Assembly: GCA_033063855.1 (NCBI GenBank)
Contig: CP093829.1
Coordinates: forward strand, 13,609,537-13,673,536
Direction: 5' to 3'
DNA: 64,000 nucleotides
DNA from: Smittia aterrima
Taxonomy: Eukaryota; Arthropoda; Insecta; Diptera; Chironomidae
Of the stretch, positions 36,801 to 49,240 are shown in pieces. The notes beneath the pieces were generated by a model that did not search any database, had not been told where the DNA came from, and worked only from the letters and a program-made list of their open reading frames with translations. A program made the position numbers and the translations under genes. How positions within the stretch are numbered: position 1 is the first letter of the stretch; each line of letters begins with the position of its first letter.

Positions 36801-38592
36801 TGTAAATGAATAAGAAGATTTCCTGAGTTCTCTTATCTTCGTTGACGAGAAATCTTCTTTAACATCCTGGATTTTCCCTCAAGCAGCCTTCAGTTCTATT
36901 CAATTACTGCGCGTGAATAGGCAATAAATATTTAATTACAGCATCTACCAAAACGTGTCGCCAGTCTTCTGTCCATCAAATGAAATTATCATCTCGAGAG
37001 CTAAACTCATCGCAGATTCTTTCAAATCTTAATTAGCGAAAATTACAATATTCCTCTTCCGTGATGCTTGGAATAAAACCAACTGAACGCATTACAATTT
37101 GCAATCATTAAATTTTTATAGAGAATTGAAACTTGACAGGAATCATCGAGGAATAAATCATTTATATGTGATTGTCATTAATTTAATATTCAAGAATTTG
37201 AAAAGAATTCTTTAAAACGATCGAATGAGAACTTCCGCAGATTGACACATAAGCAAGTTGTTGAACTGCAATTCACACTTCGAATGAGTGTCATGAACGA
37301 GCTGGTTTCGTGATGTGCGATAATAGTTTCGATAAGTAAATTCAATTTACTAAATTGTCTGCTTCGCTAGATTTGGGTCGAAAGTCGTTTTAAGACGTCG
37401 ATTAAAACGACTTGGATTACGAGATTATTAATTCAGCAGGTGACGATCAATTTGTAAATTCCAAAACGTTTCGATGGCAAACAATCATGTGACACAGTAC
37501 AAGAAATAAAAATGCAACATATGAGGCTTAACGTTACTTATTAACACTTTCGACTAGTAAAAAGACAGGCAACGAAACCAAGTCAAGGTGACGATAGCGA
37601 TGAATGATGATTTGAAAATTTCTCGGGCATCGTCGCTTCTTTATCACCTTTAACAAGCCTGTCAATGAGATGATTAAAGACGAGTCGAGTCTCTACGCAG
37701 GTTTCGCTTCATCTGATTTCCCATTTGTCAATGGCGATGTCACAATATGCGAGTGATTCCTTAAACAGACTTAATCGTTTGTAGTGATTAATACCATAAT
37801 TTCACGATAAGTACATCGAGAGATTTAAACGAAGCTTCAAGTTAGAAACCTCGACCTTACCGCAATTGAAACAATTAACATAAAAAAGCGAACGAAGCAA
37901 AGTAAATAGCACTCGAAACTATGCGACTTTTCATATTAGACATTTACTTTAGGTCAAGGATGTGTTATGATGATCAAGTGATTTAATCCTGTGGAAGTAA
38001 ACAGGTGTTAAGTGGAGGTAAAAAGAATGTGTTCAATTTCTTCATCATTATCCAAATTATTTCAAATAAATAATTCCCTAAGATAAACGACATAAAACAA
38101 AAAAATAACTGAATTAATTTTTTTCCTCCAAATAATTAATCCAGATATTTCAGATGCTAAGAAACTTATGAAATTTCAAATTTTTCTTTAGAGGATTGAT
38201 ACACTCTTTTAAATCCCAATGGGTTTCATTTTCCAGTGCATTTCGTTACGACATCTCAACCAAGTATTCTCCGTAAGACATAAAGTTGCGAAACGGGGAA
38301 ATATCTGTCGCACAAAGTAAACCAATATCAACGCAAGAAAAACCGAATTCAAAAAAAAAATTTATTTCCTTCAAGATTATTTGTGTTTTTTATTTTATAA
38401 ATGATTAATGACATTATGATAAGTTTTGCACAATATACGGTTAATATAAGAATCAATTAGAGAATGTAAAAAATATGTTTATCAATAATTTTTCAGTCTG
38501 TTGTTTGGTGCTGCGTTTAATAATAACATGTATTTTGTAGTTAAGAATTAAAATAAAGTCTATATATCTTAATTGATCTTATCACTAGCTAC
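33869..38592. other. long gene-free region
   Basis: 4.7 kb between the 5' side of the C-type lectin gene and the 3' end of the Oatp gene. All ORFs are under 80 codons, on both strands, and without domain features. It probably holds the lectin gene's non-coding 5' exon(s) and promoter, since a splice acceptor abuts that gene's ATG. A TATAAAAT string on the minus strand near 35020 could be a TATA box, but no initiator at the right spacing was seen. No tRNA-like B box was noticed. Confidence 0.5.
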
Positions 38593-41500
38593 TTAATATT
38601 TTTCAATTTCTTTCTTCACGTATTTTAATTGATTTCCATTTGCTTTTATATCGCCAACTTTTGGAGGGATATAATAGAACCAAGCAAGGAAAAAGAATAA
38701 GACGGAGCAAGCTTTTCCGAAGAGAGCGAGTAGAAGCATATACTTGGCCATTGCTTTGTTATCGTACAGAATGCAAGCTCCGCTATCATGTCCACAACTC
38801 TCTTGCCACAAGATGCATGACTCATCAATTAATCTTCCGAAAAGTATCGGAGCTGGAATTGTTCCGAAAATTCGGACTACGATCCATTGTATTCCCAAAG
38901 CAAACGATCGAATTTGATCGTCAACACACCTAAGCGTCGCAGAAAGTGCAGGCATAGTAGCTAAGAATGTGAAAAACATCACAAAGAAACATAAAACGAC
39001 AAACATTCCCAAGTACGTGCACTTGGAGTCGCACATCGTGTTCACTGCATCATAGTCACGAAAAATAGCTTTTTCGTGCTGATGTTTATTGCTGATGCTG
39101 TGATTCAAGACAAGATTGTTGATGATGCAGTCACAGTTCTGATAAACCTTCGAACCGTCAACGCTTTTCTCGACCCGGCAACCAGCAAAACATGGAGAGA
39201 AATAGAGAAGTCCATCGGCACCGCAAATCTAATTTAAGAAAGTATTTGAGTTAAAACTATTTAGATTTTATTTTAGAGTTCTTACCGGTTCATACTCATT
39301 TCGACTGCATGTGCAATGTTTGTTACATTGACTCTCCAGGTTATGAACATTCGTTGTAAGTGTATATCGTTCATACTTTCCATCCCCAATTATTGCTTTG
39401 CTTTCTGCGAATTGAGTTGATTGGTAAGCTGAAGTTACTCCAGCAAAATTAAGATTAGGGCAAGACAGGAAAAAACAAATTGTGAAGAGAGCAGCAAACA
39501 TCGATGCAATCATGCAGAATTTTATTGTTCCGGAACAACAGAGTTTTAGCTTTTTAACTAAATAACCGCCAAGAAACGTTCCACCTCCTCCTGCGGGTAC
39601 CGTGATTAGTCCTTGAGGTTACAATAAAGAAAAGAAATTATATTAAAAGCAATTTAAAATCGAAAAAAATTTACCCATCAGAAGAGCTGCTGAAACTGCG
39701 GTCACTGAATATTGATTCTCGATCTGCTTTGGTAGGAATACTGCAAACCCTGAGATGATCAAACCCTCAGATGCTCCGGCAAGATTCAAAAACAGAAACG
39801 TTGGATTTCTTACAAGCGACATAAAAGCTTTAGGGATCTCGTTAAGTTTCGTGAACGCCTGCGATTTCTGCTCGTCACCCTTGTGAGCTTCTGAAACCTT
39901 GTGAAGTTTCTCGGAACCGGGCAACGATTTTGGATAAGCAATCAAGGGAATAGCCACCAAAAGACAAACAAATGCAAAAATCAAAAATCCTATCCACCAA
40001 GCGCCGACCCAAACTTTACTTTCTGGTGTTAAACCCAATCTATAAATTCGAAATTGAAATATTGTTTCAAATGAAGTTTAGCCAACTCACGCTAAAGGAT
40101 CCACGGTGATAAAGTCAGTGTATAAAAGTAGAAGCTGCGAACCAAGAACATATCCAAACGCCGGTCCAATGATCGCCATCGTGTAGAAAATTCCTACATG
40201 AATGAACAGAGTGATTGAACAATGAGTGAAATTCCGCTCGATTGAATTATCTCCCAATGAATCCAATGATGAAGCTAAAAGTTTGCACCATAGAAACAAG
40301 TACAATTCATCGTCACCATGCCATTCAACCACGAGATGAATTTCGAGCCAAAAAACCTGAATAGAAATCATAGAGAAACAAATATTCCCTCGAGCAACAG
40401 TGTGGTGGCGCAGGGCGAGTAATTTTAAACGTCGCTCAGCAAACATTGCCATTAAGTAGAAAAATTTCCACGAAGTGAAAATGTAATAATCGTAATGAAA
40501 TTTTCAATGATTTATTTCATCACTAAGCACCCTCGAGCGATGCATTTATTCTGGTGGCATGGTGATGAGAATTTAAGATGAAAAGCATGACGAGGGTGGA
40601 AGCACTCACCTAAATACACACTCGACATCTTTTTTGAAACGTTATCGTCGATGTAGGTGACACCAAGAGTGTAAAGTGGAGAAGCGCCTGAAGGGTGAAA
40701 AAGGAAATAAGGTCAATTGAAAGTTCAACCTTATAATTCATCATCATTACCTATCCCATGTAGTAATTGTGCGACGAAGAAGAACCAAACGTTCCATGAA
40801 AGATCTTCAAGTTTTCCACTTTGCTCTGAATCACATTCTGTAGTCGTTTCATTCCTCGACAGTCCACAAACATTATTCTCAGGGCTCTCAGCTCGATAAG
40901 GTCCAACGAGAAAGTGAGGCAACGAAAACGTAAGAAATCCTATGCCCATCACTACGATTCCCCATCCCACCCACTTCGGTTTCGAAGCACCGACACGGCC
41001 TCCGAAATACGACACGGGAATCAAACAGAAGAAGCTTGCAATATCATAACCTGAATTATAATTTTGTTAAAGTAACTTAGTCACACGTCATTAGATTATC
41101 GATCAAATAAAGAAAATCAAAAAATAATTCTCACCGCTCGCAATAAATCCTGTTTTTCGTGATTGTAGCCCAAAACGCCGCTCGATCGTTGTAATCACAA
41201 CATTTATGAAGCCGTTAACCACTAGACCTTTAGAGAAAAAATAGAAAATAATCATTGTGTTTAATCATTACGTGACGCAAACAAGAAGATGAAAATTTTG
41301 ATAATAATTTTTTTACCCAAGTTCACGAAAATTGCAAATCTGTTTATTTGAATAGCAGTTAAAGAAAATATAATTGGAACCATTTAAAACATTCCACCCT
41401 TAATGTTTTATCAACAAAAATTGAAAAATCTACAGTTGCATTACTTAGTTTTATTAATCTTACCGCCTTTATAATCTCATATGTCATTAAAAACGCTTTA

Positions 41501-44039
41501 ATTCTCAATGCAATCTATTTCAGTTTTGATTAACAGAGTTATTTTTTGTTGAAACCTTTTACATCCTGCGTGATTGCCGTCAAATCCCATTAGCGTCTTA
41601 GAATGAATCATAAAAGTCTTTGAACTGAGTGTCATTTACACTCCTTTACTCGGTTTCAGAACGCATTAGAATCTCGTTTCGTCAGAGAAGATCCATTCAT
41701 ATGATAATTCATGTTTTCTTTTGAAATTCTCTTTTAGTTTTCTCTTGTCATAAATTAAAAACGTTCATGAATGAAACGAAAACTGGATTCTGGGATCAAA
41801 TTAAATATTTTCATTTTAAGGTCTAGAGAATTCCCTTGCCTGCAGTTTCAGAAATTCCAATTGAAAAGACCTTTATTTGTTATGTAATCATGTTTTCTGC
41901 CCTTCCACTAAAGAAGAACCGCATTTATATAAATGTCAATAAAATTTACTGTAATTTAATAGTTGCGCATTGTATTTTTATCAAATGCAATTAAGATGGG
42001 AAAATCAAGATTTAATGGAATATTGTCATGGGGAGAAAAAAAGGAAGCAGAAAAAACCAAGCGACTTTTGAACTCAGTTTAAAAATCTAATAAGAAAAAT
42101 CTCAGGAGGTCGCTATTTGTTTAAGGATCAACCCCGGTATCGTCTATTTCATTTAAATAGCAAAGTGTGATAATGAAAAAAGACTTTTTCTACTCAGCCC
42201 CTTAAGGCAAATGAATTCTAAAATGCATAAATCAAATGACACTTTTACGTTTTTGTTTAGTTAGGATATCTTGCAGTGAAAATATTTACTTTTTGCCTTC
42301 ATTCTTTATCCAAAGGCCTGAGAATTGAGTGCAGCTGAATCTTCGATTGATCAGCAGATAAGACACAAACTTTCTTCCTCCTCAAAATTTCGATTAAAAA
42401 AATCTAATTAAACAAAAGTTACAGGGAAAAAATGATGACTTCTTTTTAGGTTTGTTCAATTTTTTTTTACAAAATATTTTTAATAGATTTTTAAGGTTCA
42501 TTGAATTTCGTCCAAATGTTATATTTTTCTAAAAATTTACTTTTCGCCATGACATTCAAATTACTTAGTTCTTCAACAGGCGTCGAGCAGTCTCAATGTT
42601 TTCAGACGTCAACAGAAAAACCATCAATCCAGGTTCCCATCGTGATTATCGGAGCATCGTCTGACAAACGACTTGAACGTGACTTTCCATTGATTTTCCA
42701 GATCAAAAATCTCTGAAAATCACAGTAGCTTCTGTTCTCTTCTTCTTTGCTTTTACGCTGGTTCATCAGATTAATCAATAATTCAGATATTCGTTCCGTT
42801 GCTGTCTTTGAATGAATTCAATTCATGGTCTTTGTTTGCTTTATCGTGTGATGAAAAAGTGTGAAACGAGCTTCTGATCGGGCGTTGATCGGAAATTCCA
42901 TCACGAAATTCAATCGTAACAAATCTTTTCAGCTTCGTGTCACTTTGTCGATGAACACCTCCGCTTTATATTCTCAATCGATTCCATGATCGCTAGAAAA
43001 TAGTTTATTGGAGTATTTTGTTTTTGCTTCGCGCATTAAATCATCGCGCTTATTGTTCTCAGTCATTTACTACGGGCGCAGCGAAAAGTTTCAGAGTTTG
43101 TTGATAAACAAAATCAAGTCGTAGCCTAGCAAAGATTTTCCCTCGTAAGGAATAAATCGGCAGTAAAATTGGGAATTTGAAGGATTTTTTTAGGAGGGAA
43201 CGAAAATCAATTCTCGATGATTTTCATTTGAAGCTCCGTCAACACCAATTTGAGCACTTCCTGTCCTTTAAAGAGTCCAATTTGCTTCAAGCCCGGAAGA
43301 ACAATGATATTCTAAGCGAGACCCCAATGAGTTTTATGATCATTTTGGTGTGCACCGGGAAACCCGAAAATAAAGTCATACGAGCCATCATTTGCGGGCA
43401 TTAAATCAAATTAAAATTTATGTGATTTTTATTGTAATCGTCGGTGCTCTCGCTCTTAAGACGACAGAAAGATGAGTGTAAAGACCCATGTCGAAATTAA
43501 ATTAAAAGGGAGATTTTGTTCTCGTCGTCATCCAAAACACTTGAATTCATCACGTGAATTGAGATCAGCACTTGATTCGATCTGGATTGCTTGTAAAACG
43601 TGACAAATTGCTATGATGACGAGAGCAGAGAAATCGGATCTCTCAGAATCTAATTGAGTTAGTATTTCAGATGAATCATCATGCAATTACCTTGAATTGC
43701 GCCAGCTAGACAGAGAAAAGCTAAAGCATATCGGGGGTTCATAAAGCGTTGGATTGCGGCCGGTCTAAACTTCCACCATCCACAACCTGGTACTTCGTCT
43801 TGACTTGAGAGCCTTCCATTCTCGCATTCACTCGCAGCAACTGTTGAGTCTTCAACCGAAGAAGATGATGGATTTATTGTTATTTTGTTGTCTAATAAAG
43901 TTCCATCGTCGATCGGACTTTGCTTCTGCAGTGGTGGTGGATTATAGCTTGCATTATTGGGCGGACTTTTCTTTGTCGCAAGTTGTTTCAACGCATCACT
44001 GACACCCACGACTTCCGTGTTCTTGTTAATTAATTCCAT
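38593..44039 (-). CDS. solute carrier organic anion transporter (Oatp)
   Basis: Twelve-helix plasma-membrane transporter of organic anions; fly members carry steroids such as ecdysone and xenobiotics. Exons in transcript order: 44039-43691, 41227-41135, 41050-40751, 40687-40610, 40193-40091, 40039-39675, 39611-39286 and 39228-38593, joining in frame to 749 residues. The cytosolic N-terminus is Ser/Pro rich. Helix regions include FLCLAGAIQG, NGFINVVITTIERRFGL, ASGYDIASFFCLIPVSYFGG and LLHGIGASPLYTLGVTYIDD. The Oatp large loop has a Kazal-like Cys pattern (CNKHCTCSRNEYEPICGADG, FSPCFAGC). C-terminal helices include GIQWIVVRIFGTIPAPILFG. Intron 1 is 2.46 kb. Similarity by eye is to the Oatp74D/Oatp30B branch, but I cannot choose between members. 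Confidence 0.93.
41228..43690 (-). other. long first intron of the Oatp gene
   Basis: 2.46 kb between the exon ending GAIQG and the exon starting LVVNGF. AT-rich, with no supported coding content; small ORFs at 42501-42716 and 43177-43404 have no domain features. Confidence 0.7.
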
Positions 44040-44936
44040 CGAGATTTATGAGCGACACAAATGTTTATCAAACTATTTTCAAAAAATTCTTACTAAAAAT
44101 CAAACATTGCGGTGCGCTAAATGATTTCGTTTCACTTCATAAACGATCTCAACGAATTACTTTATTCGTGAGCTCACAAATTCCCGTGACTTAATCACTT
44201 TATACAATTTCGCGAAGTTAAATTAATTTAATTGACTGCACAATAAAAAATTCTTTTTGAATAATTTACTCTTTGTTAACGCGCGCTTTATAGTGACCGA
44301 ATCCAACGACCGACAAACAGTAACTGAAGCGAATGACATCGACAAAATTTCCTTCTCGGCAGCAACGCATGAAACCGAGGGTTGATGAAACATTGAAGGA
44401 AGCTTAAGGAAAACAATGTCGACTTCGTGTGGAGCGTGTTTTTAAAATATTATTTTCATGACGACAAGAGCTTGTTAATGATAATTTATTGAATTAATTC
44501 AAAAATGCTGCAATTTGTGCAAATTAATCCAACGATTGTGTAACAGAAAACCTTGTTGATTTAATGTTTTGTAAGAATGTTTCGATAGTAAAATATTCGT
44601 TGTCATTCAACAACATCAACAAGTTGATAATGCAATGTAAAGAATAAGTTTACATGCAGTCCTCATCCATTATTGTTTCGTTTGGATGTTTTCAGTTATT
44701 TCAATGTTAAAAAGATTTTCATTCATAAACAATTAGAACATTTTCTTTCATAAAGTCATGTTAAAAAAAGATAATCAAATATGATTTTTAGAATGGAAAT
44801 GTTTAGGACCTTTCGAAATAAAACTTTTTATATTTTTCAAATGTTTTATTATTAATATTTTTTGCCGAATCTACGAAACATTTTTCTCAAGTAAATTAAA
44901 GTTAAATGATGAATTTTATCGAAAATATTTTAGGGT
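44040..44936. other. spacer upstream of Oatp
   Basis: 897 bp between the Oatp start and the stop of the next minus-strand gene. It should contain the Oatp promoter and the other gene's 3' UTR. Nothing specific recognised. Confidence 0.55.
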
Positions 44937-46797
44937 TTACTTCATGGTTCGCTTAACACCTTCGACGATTTGAACGGAGACGTCACCGGAGATGAGACTC
45001 AAATCTGCGAAGCTCTGCTCGGATAATGCGGTGTCATTAAGCAAGCTCGAGACCGGCTTGTCGAAGATTCTTTGTGACTTGAAGTGGCCTTGGTGGACAG
45101 TCACAGTTGGGCTCGTATGAGCAAGCAAACTTTGTATCTTTGCGCCACCTGGAGTTTTTTTGATGCTGCGTTGGTCAAAAACCTTCAAAAAAAAATAAAA
45201 TTAACAAACAATAAAAACTCATTTAACTTCAATTTCTTACATGAGAAACCGCAGAGCTCTTAGTTTTTGCAAGAAAAGGCAAGGAAGCTCCCTTGTAGCT
45301 AGTATTGGTGCTTTCATTTTCATTTGCATAAGAGTCGCTATCACGAAAGTTGAACTGCTTCGGACTATTTCCGATTCCAGGGAGAACGCGAGCAGTTGAG
45401 GTCAGGGGAAGTCCAGCAGTATGTTTGATGTAACGAGAGATTGGGGACTCAATGTGCTGAAATTTTTTGTTGCTTCCGATCGAAATTTGAGGAATCTTTG
45501 TTGCTGACTGCTGCAATGGACGCTTAAAGGTTGGCTCCTTGTTCATCGGACTTTTAACTGCCGGCGAAAATTTAATGAGCGGAGAGTTCTTCGTAGCGCT
45601 GCATGGTGTTTTCAACAACTTCGGTTGTAAATACGTTTTTGCTGATTTCGTTTGTGATAGAATAGGCGTCATTGGACTTGGTGAAGCTAGTCCTGGAGTA
45701 TTCTGCTCTTTCATCTTTTGATTTTGAGCAAGCATAAACTCAATTTGCTCTAACGTATCGTTCATGTTTGGACAATCGAATTCCTCATTAATTTCTTCTC
45801 TCTGATCGTAGCTTGAATCAACCCCACTTGAAGATTGTTCAGTCTCATCTTCATAGCTATCTGTATTCAGCGAATCTTTCGTCATTGCGCTTGCTTCTGA
45901 AATTTTTGCATTTGCTTCAAGCGAATCTTCATAGAACGAACGGAGCTTAGGCTTTTTCAACACAAATTCATCTTGAATACCTTCACATTTTAAGAAACTC
46001 TCTTCGTTTGCTGTCTTATAGTCTTCGCTTGCTCCTGAACGAGTTAAAGCTGTTTGGTAGCTGCTCATTCCAGTTTTGTTTGAAGCCGAAACTTCGCTCA
46101 CTTCTAAAATTGTCGATGGGCGATTGGCATGGATAGCTTGTAATGGAGAATTTTTATTCGGAGACATCAAAGAAGTATTATTGAACATGAACGATGGAGC
46201 TTCTACCGAAAACAAATGAGTTTCTTCCGCAACATTTCGATTTTTCACTACGCTCTTTCGGTTGTTTTCAAAACTGTTTTCCATCATGGAAGTGAGATCA
46301 ACGAGGTTTTCGGAGATGTTATTAATGTGCAACGTATTTTCGCAAAGTTTCTCCATAGCCAAGAACGAATCATCGCCGCATTGAGTGTTATCAGCAACAT
46401 AAAGAGTTGTGTTGTTGAGATTGCTTTGACGAAATGGTTCATTTTTGGAAGTTCTAGGCGAATCTTCAAAGCCTTGAGCCTCTCTCATTTTATATTTGAT
46501 CTCATCAGCTCGCTGTTTACGTTGCTGCAATTCCATCTCAAATGATTCGCTTAATTCTGGCGAAGACTCAAAAACTGGTGATGCTTCCAATACTTTTAGG
46601 TCAGCAATCCTACAAGAAATAAAAAAGATGAGTATTTTAGGATCCAGAAGATCCCGAAAAAAAAGAAGAAAAATTGATGATAAATTATACCTCTTTTGCC
46701 TCAAGAAATATTGTTTCACTTCATCCTCGCTGGGTGTTCCAAAGAAGAATTGTGTCAAATTGTTGTTGTTAAGCGATTGGTTTGACTCTTGACTCAT
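44937..46797 (-). CDS. unrecognised disordered Ser/Thr-Pro-rich protein
   Basis: I do not recognise this protein. Exons in transcript order 46797-46691, 46609-45241 and 45182-44937 join in frame to 573 residues from the ATG of MSQESNQSLNNNN; two of its three exons exceed 200 nt. It is mostly low-complexity and acidic, with runs of Asn and Ser, a short charged helix near residues 55-80 (MELQQRKQRADEIKYKMREA), and many S/T-P sites in the middle and C-terminal half (PGLASPSPMTPIL, KTPCSATKNSPLIKFSP). Two denser segments look constrained: SPISRYIKHTAGLPLTSTAR and KTPGGAKIQSLLAHTSPTV, near the C-terminus. The pattern would suit a cell-cycle or cytoskeletal phosphoprotein, but that is only a guess. 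The frame in the first intron stays open for a while, so an intron-retaining ORF can mislead. Confidence 0.8.
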
Positions 46798-48827
46798 TTT
46801 CTCAACCAAATATACAACGACGATTGAAAATTAGATTTGTTCACTTGAATTGTCACGTTTTCAACGATCTTTTATCTTTTTTCGTTGTAATATTAGCTTG
46901 TAATTACTTATTTATGTTGTTCAATCAGATTTTTATCGAATTGTAACAGAAAACACGAAATTTCTTCTTCTAAATCTTACAATTGAATTTTTTGAAATGT
47001 AACTGAAAGATTCAGCCGTTAATCGAGGGGAAGATTACTAATTGAAAAAAGGGGATGGAACTATCATTGAATTCAAAAACGCTAACGTATTATTTTTTAC
47101 TCAAATATTCTTCATATATTTTATTAAATTTGAACTGATCTCTCCAGGGATCTCCCAACTTCTGCTTGAAAACGAAAAAAGTTTATTCTGCTTGACTCAA
47201 TAATCTTGCGTTTTATAAATATATCGAACATTATACATGTTTTTTCATCAAAGAGTTTATGATAAGCTACTTATCTAAAGTTTAATCTTAAGATTTTTCA
47301 GTCCATTGCGAAGATATAAAATGAAATAATTTAAATTCTGTCGCTTTCATCGGCGATACCGTCAATAAATGATAAATTAGTGGGCGTCTGTTTACTTTAC
47401 TTTTTTAATGTTATTTAAGCGGAAACATTTTCATTATGCAAATCGCTCAAAGAGATTGAGTTAAATTACACGAACGATCGACCGAAAAACATGAAACAGC
47501 TGACAGAAAACAGGAGTTTCTCTCTCAATAATCTCAAAATATTCTCTGAAGCTTCTGTACGAACTTTTCCGAAATCTTAGATGATCACTTTCAGTTTTCG
47601 TCGAGAAAAATCTGCTCAGTTTGAGTGCGGATTTCGATGAAAGCAGCAAAAAGACAGTCGAAGTTACTCGTAGTCAAAAAATAAGAAGAAAAAGTCTAAA
47701 TTTAGAAACAGAAAGAAATTTTTGATCCCTCCAAAGAGAATGAAAATAATTGTCGATAAATTACCGAAAGTGAAACTATTTGAAGAGTAAATTAAAAGAC
47801 CTGTGTAGCATCGCTGTCTGCAATTAATGTAATGATATAGATCAAGAAGAAAACGATTTCCATTCCAACGAAACGAGGTGAAACTTTTGCTTAAAGGAAT
47901 CGACGAAAAGAAAAAGCGAATTTTCTTCGCATTGAGCTTTCGGAAAGAAAATAATTTATTTTTAGCGACTGAGCAGTTAAAGCAAAAAAGTGAATCTATT
48001 TATTGTTACGCAAGTTAAAAAAAAACAACCCGTCTAGCGGTTATCTGTTAAAAAGAAGATAGTACTCAAGAGGCTTCGAGTTATGATTTGATCACTTTCG
48101 GGTAAGTTTGGTGGAAATTTTTGGCAGTCAACGACACTCAAATATATTGTACTTGAAACCTTATTTTTCTTCGCTGAATTGGACTCGTCGTGCACTCGAT
48201 CATCATTCTATTGCTAAAGTGGCACCGACGCGAGAGAAAAAAATCCCTGACCTAACTTCTTCTGGTCCAAATAAGTTCTCGCGATGATAAATTTGTCGTT
48301 AAATATTTTCTCATGCTCTCGATTTTATACGCCGAAACATAAGCAACGACATTTAAAAATAAAAATACGATTTTCTTCTTCTGTTTTGGTCTTTGTTGGG
48401 ACACGCTTTGCAACTTACTTCGAAAGGAATGAACATATTTTAAAACAAAACCGATTACTTTAAGTGCAAAAAATCGCGTTAACGAACAATTAATTTCAGT
48501 AATTTAACTTGACTAAAAGTTGAGACCCGTTTAACAAGAAACTTGGTTTATATATTTTTGGTCGATTTTAAAATTTCATATCTATCATTACAAAAACTAA
48601 AATTTAGGTTTTTTTTATTTCTTGAGAGCTTGTAAATTGTTTGTAAATCGAAAAATATAGATTTACATATTTATTCACTTCAACGTAAGATTTCATCGAT
48701 TTGTAAAACTTTAAGCTTGAGGTAACTTTCCATTTTTTAAACAATTGCTTTATTAAGAAATTCATCCGAGAAAGCATGATTTACAAGAAACAAAATATTG
48801 AGTTGTTCATGCAGCTTTGGCGATGAC

Positions 48828-48908
48828 TCATACGGCAATTCCGACGAAACCCTGTTGGTAAATACCAGCCAGGATAGTCACGAGATAAAATATCTGATTG
48901 ATGGTCAT
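48828..48908 (-). CDS. candidate 26-residue hydrophobic smORF
   Basis: ATG at 48908 to TGA at 48828 encodes 26 residues, starting MTINQIFYLVTILAG and ending with a hydrophobic GFVGIAV, which would form one membrane helix. A minus-strand AATAAA lies at 48754-48749, about 75 bases after the stop, and paired CTCGCGAG promoter-like palindromes lie 64-88 bases upstream. The codons are richer in GC than the surrounding spacer. Alternatives: a signal-peptide exon (a GTATGAGT donor-like string overlaps the stop), or a plus-strand 43-nt exon of the neighbouring gene (48815-48857, flanked by CAG and GTAAAT). No family is recognised. Confidence 0.3.
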   Translation of the reverse strand: MTINQIFYLVTILAGIYQQGFVGIAV

Positions 48909-48971
48909 GATGTTTATGATTTGTCTTGAATTAAACTTAGACAATTTTTTCTCGTGAGCAACGGGAGATTT

Positions 48972-48996
48972 TCTCGCGAGAAATAAACTCGCGAGA
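48972..48996. promoter_or_regulatory. paired CTCGCGAG palindromes
   Basis: TCTCGCGAGA at 48972-48981 and ACTCGCGAGA at 48987-48996 sit 15 bp apart, with a weaker TCTCGTGAGC just upstream near 48950. TCTCGCGAGA is a known promoter palindrome in animals (bound by BANP in vertebrates). It lies 245-270 bp before the start codon of the plus-strand coiled-coil gene and could serve that gene, the candidate smORF, or both. Confidence 0.45.
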
Positions 48997-49240
48997 ATAA
49001 ATTTCAAAGAAAATGCACGAAGTTTCTCTCAGCAATTTCAAGATCAAATGATCTCAATTTTCTTATTTCCACAAAGTGAAAAACAAAAACAAATGTCTCG
49101 AGAGTTTTCCTCGTGTTTTGCCAACGCAATGACGAATGAAAACAAAAAATATCTAACGCTGAAAAAAGTTTTCAATGGCATGAAAGACATTTCGAATCGT
49201 CTGTTTCAGATTTTTTAGTTGGCACGGAATATAGCCGAAG

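Larger units (their letters stand above)
46798..49240. other. divergent region upstream of the MTCL/SOGA-like gene
   Basis: 2.4 kb between divergent start codons. Mostly AT-rich without gene-like ORFs. Two things stand out, both described separately: a GC-richer block around 48815-48908 that is open on both strands, and paired CTCGCGAG palindromes at 48972-48996. Confidence 0.55.

Noticed and set aside
40087..40452. 121-codon minus-strand ORF as an independent gene
   Set aside because: Only its C-terminal part (GIFYTMAIIGPAFGYVLG) is coding, as exon 5 of Oatp; the rest is intron.
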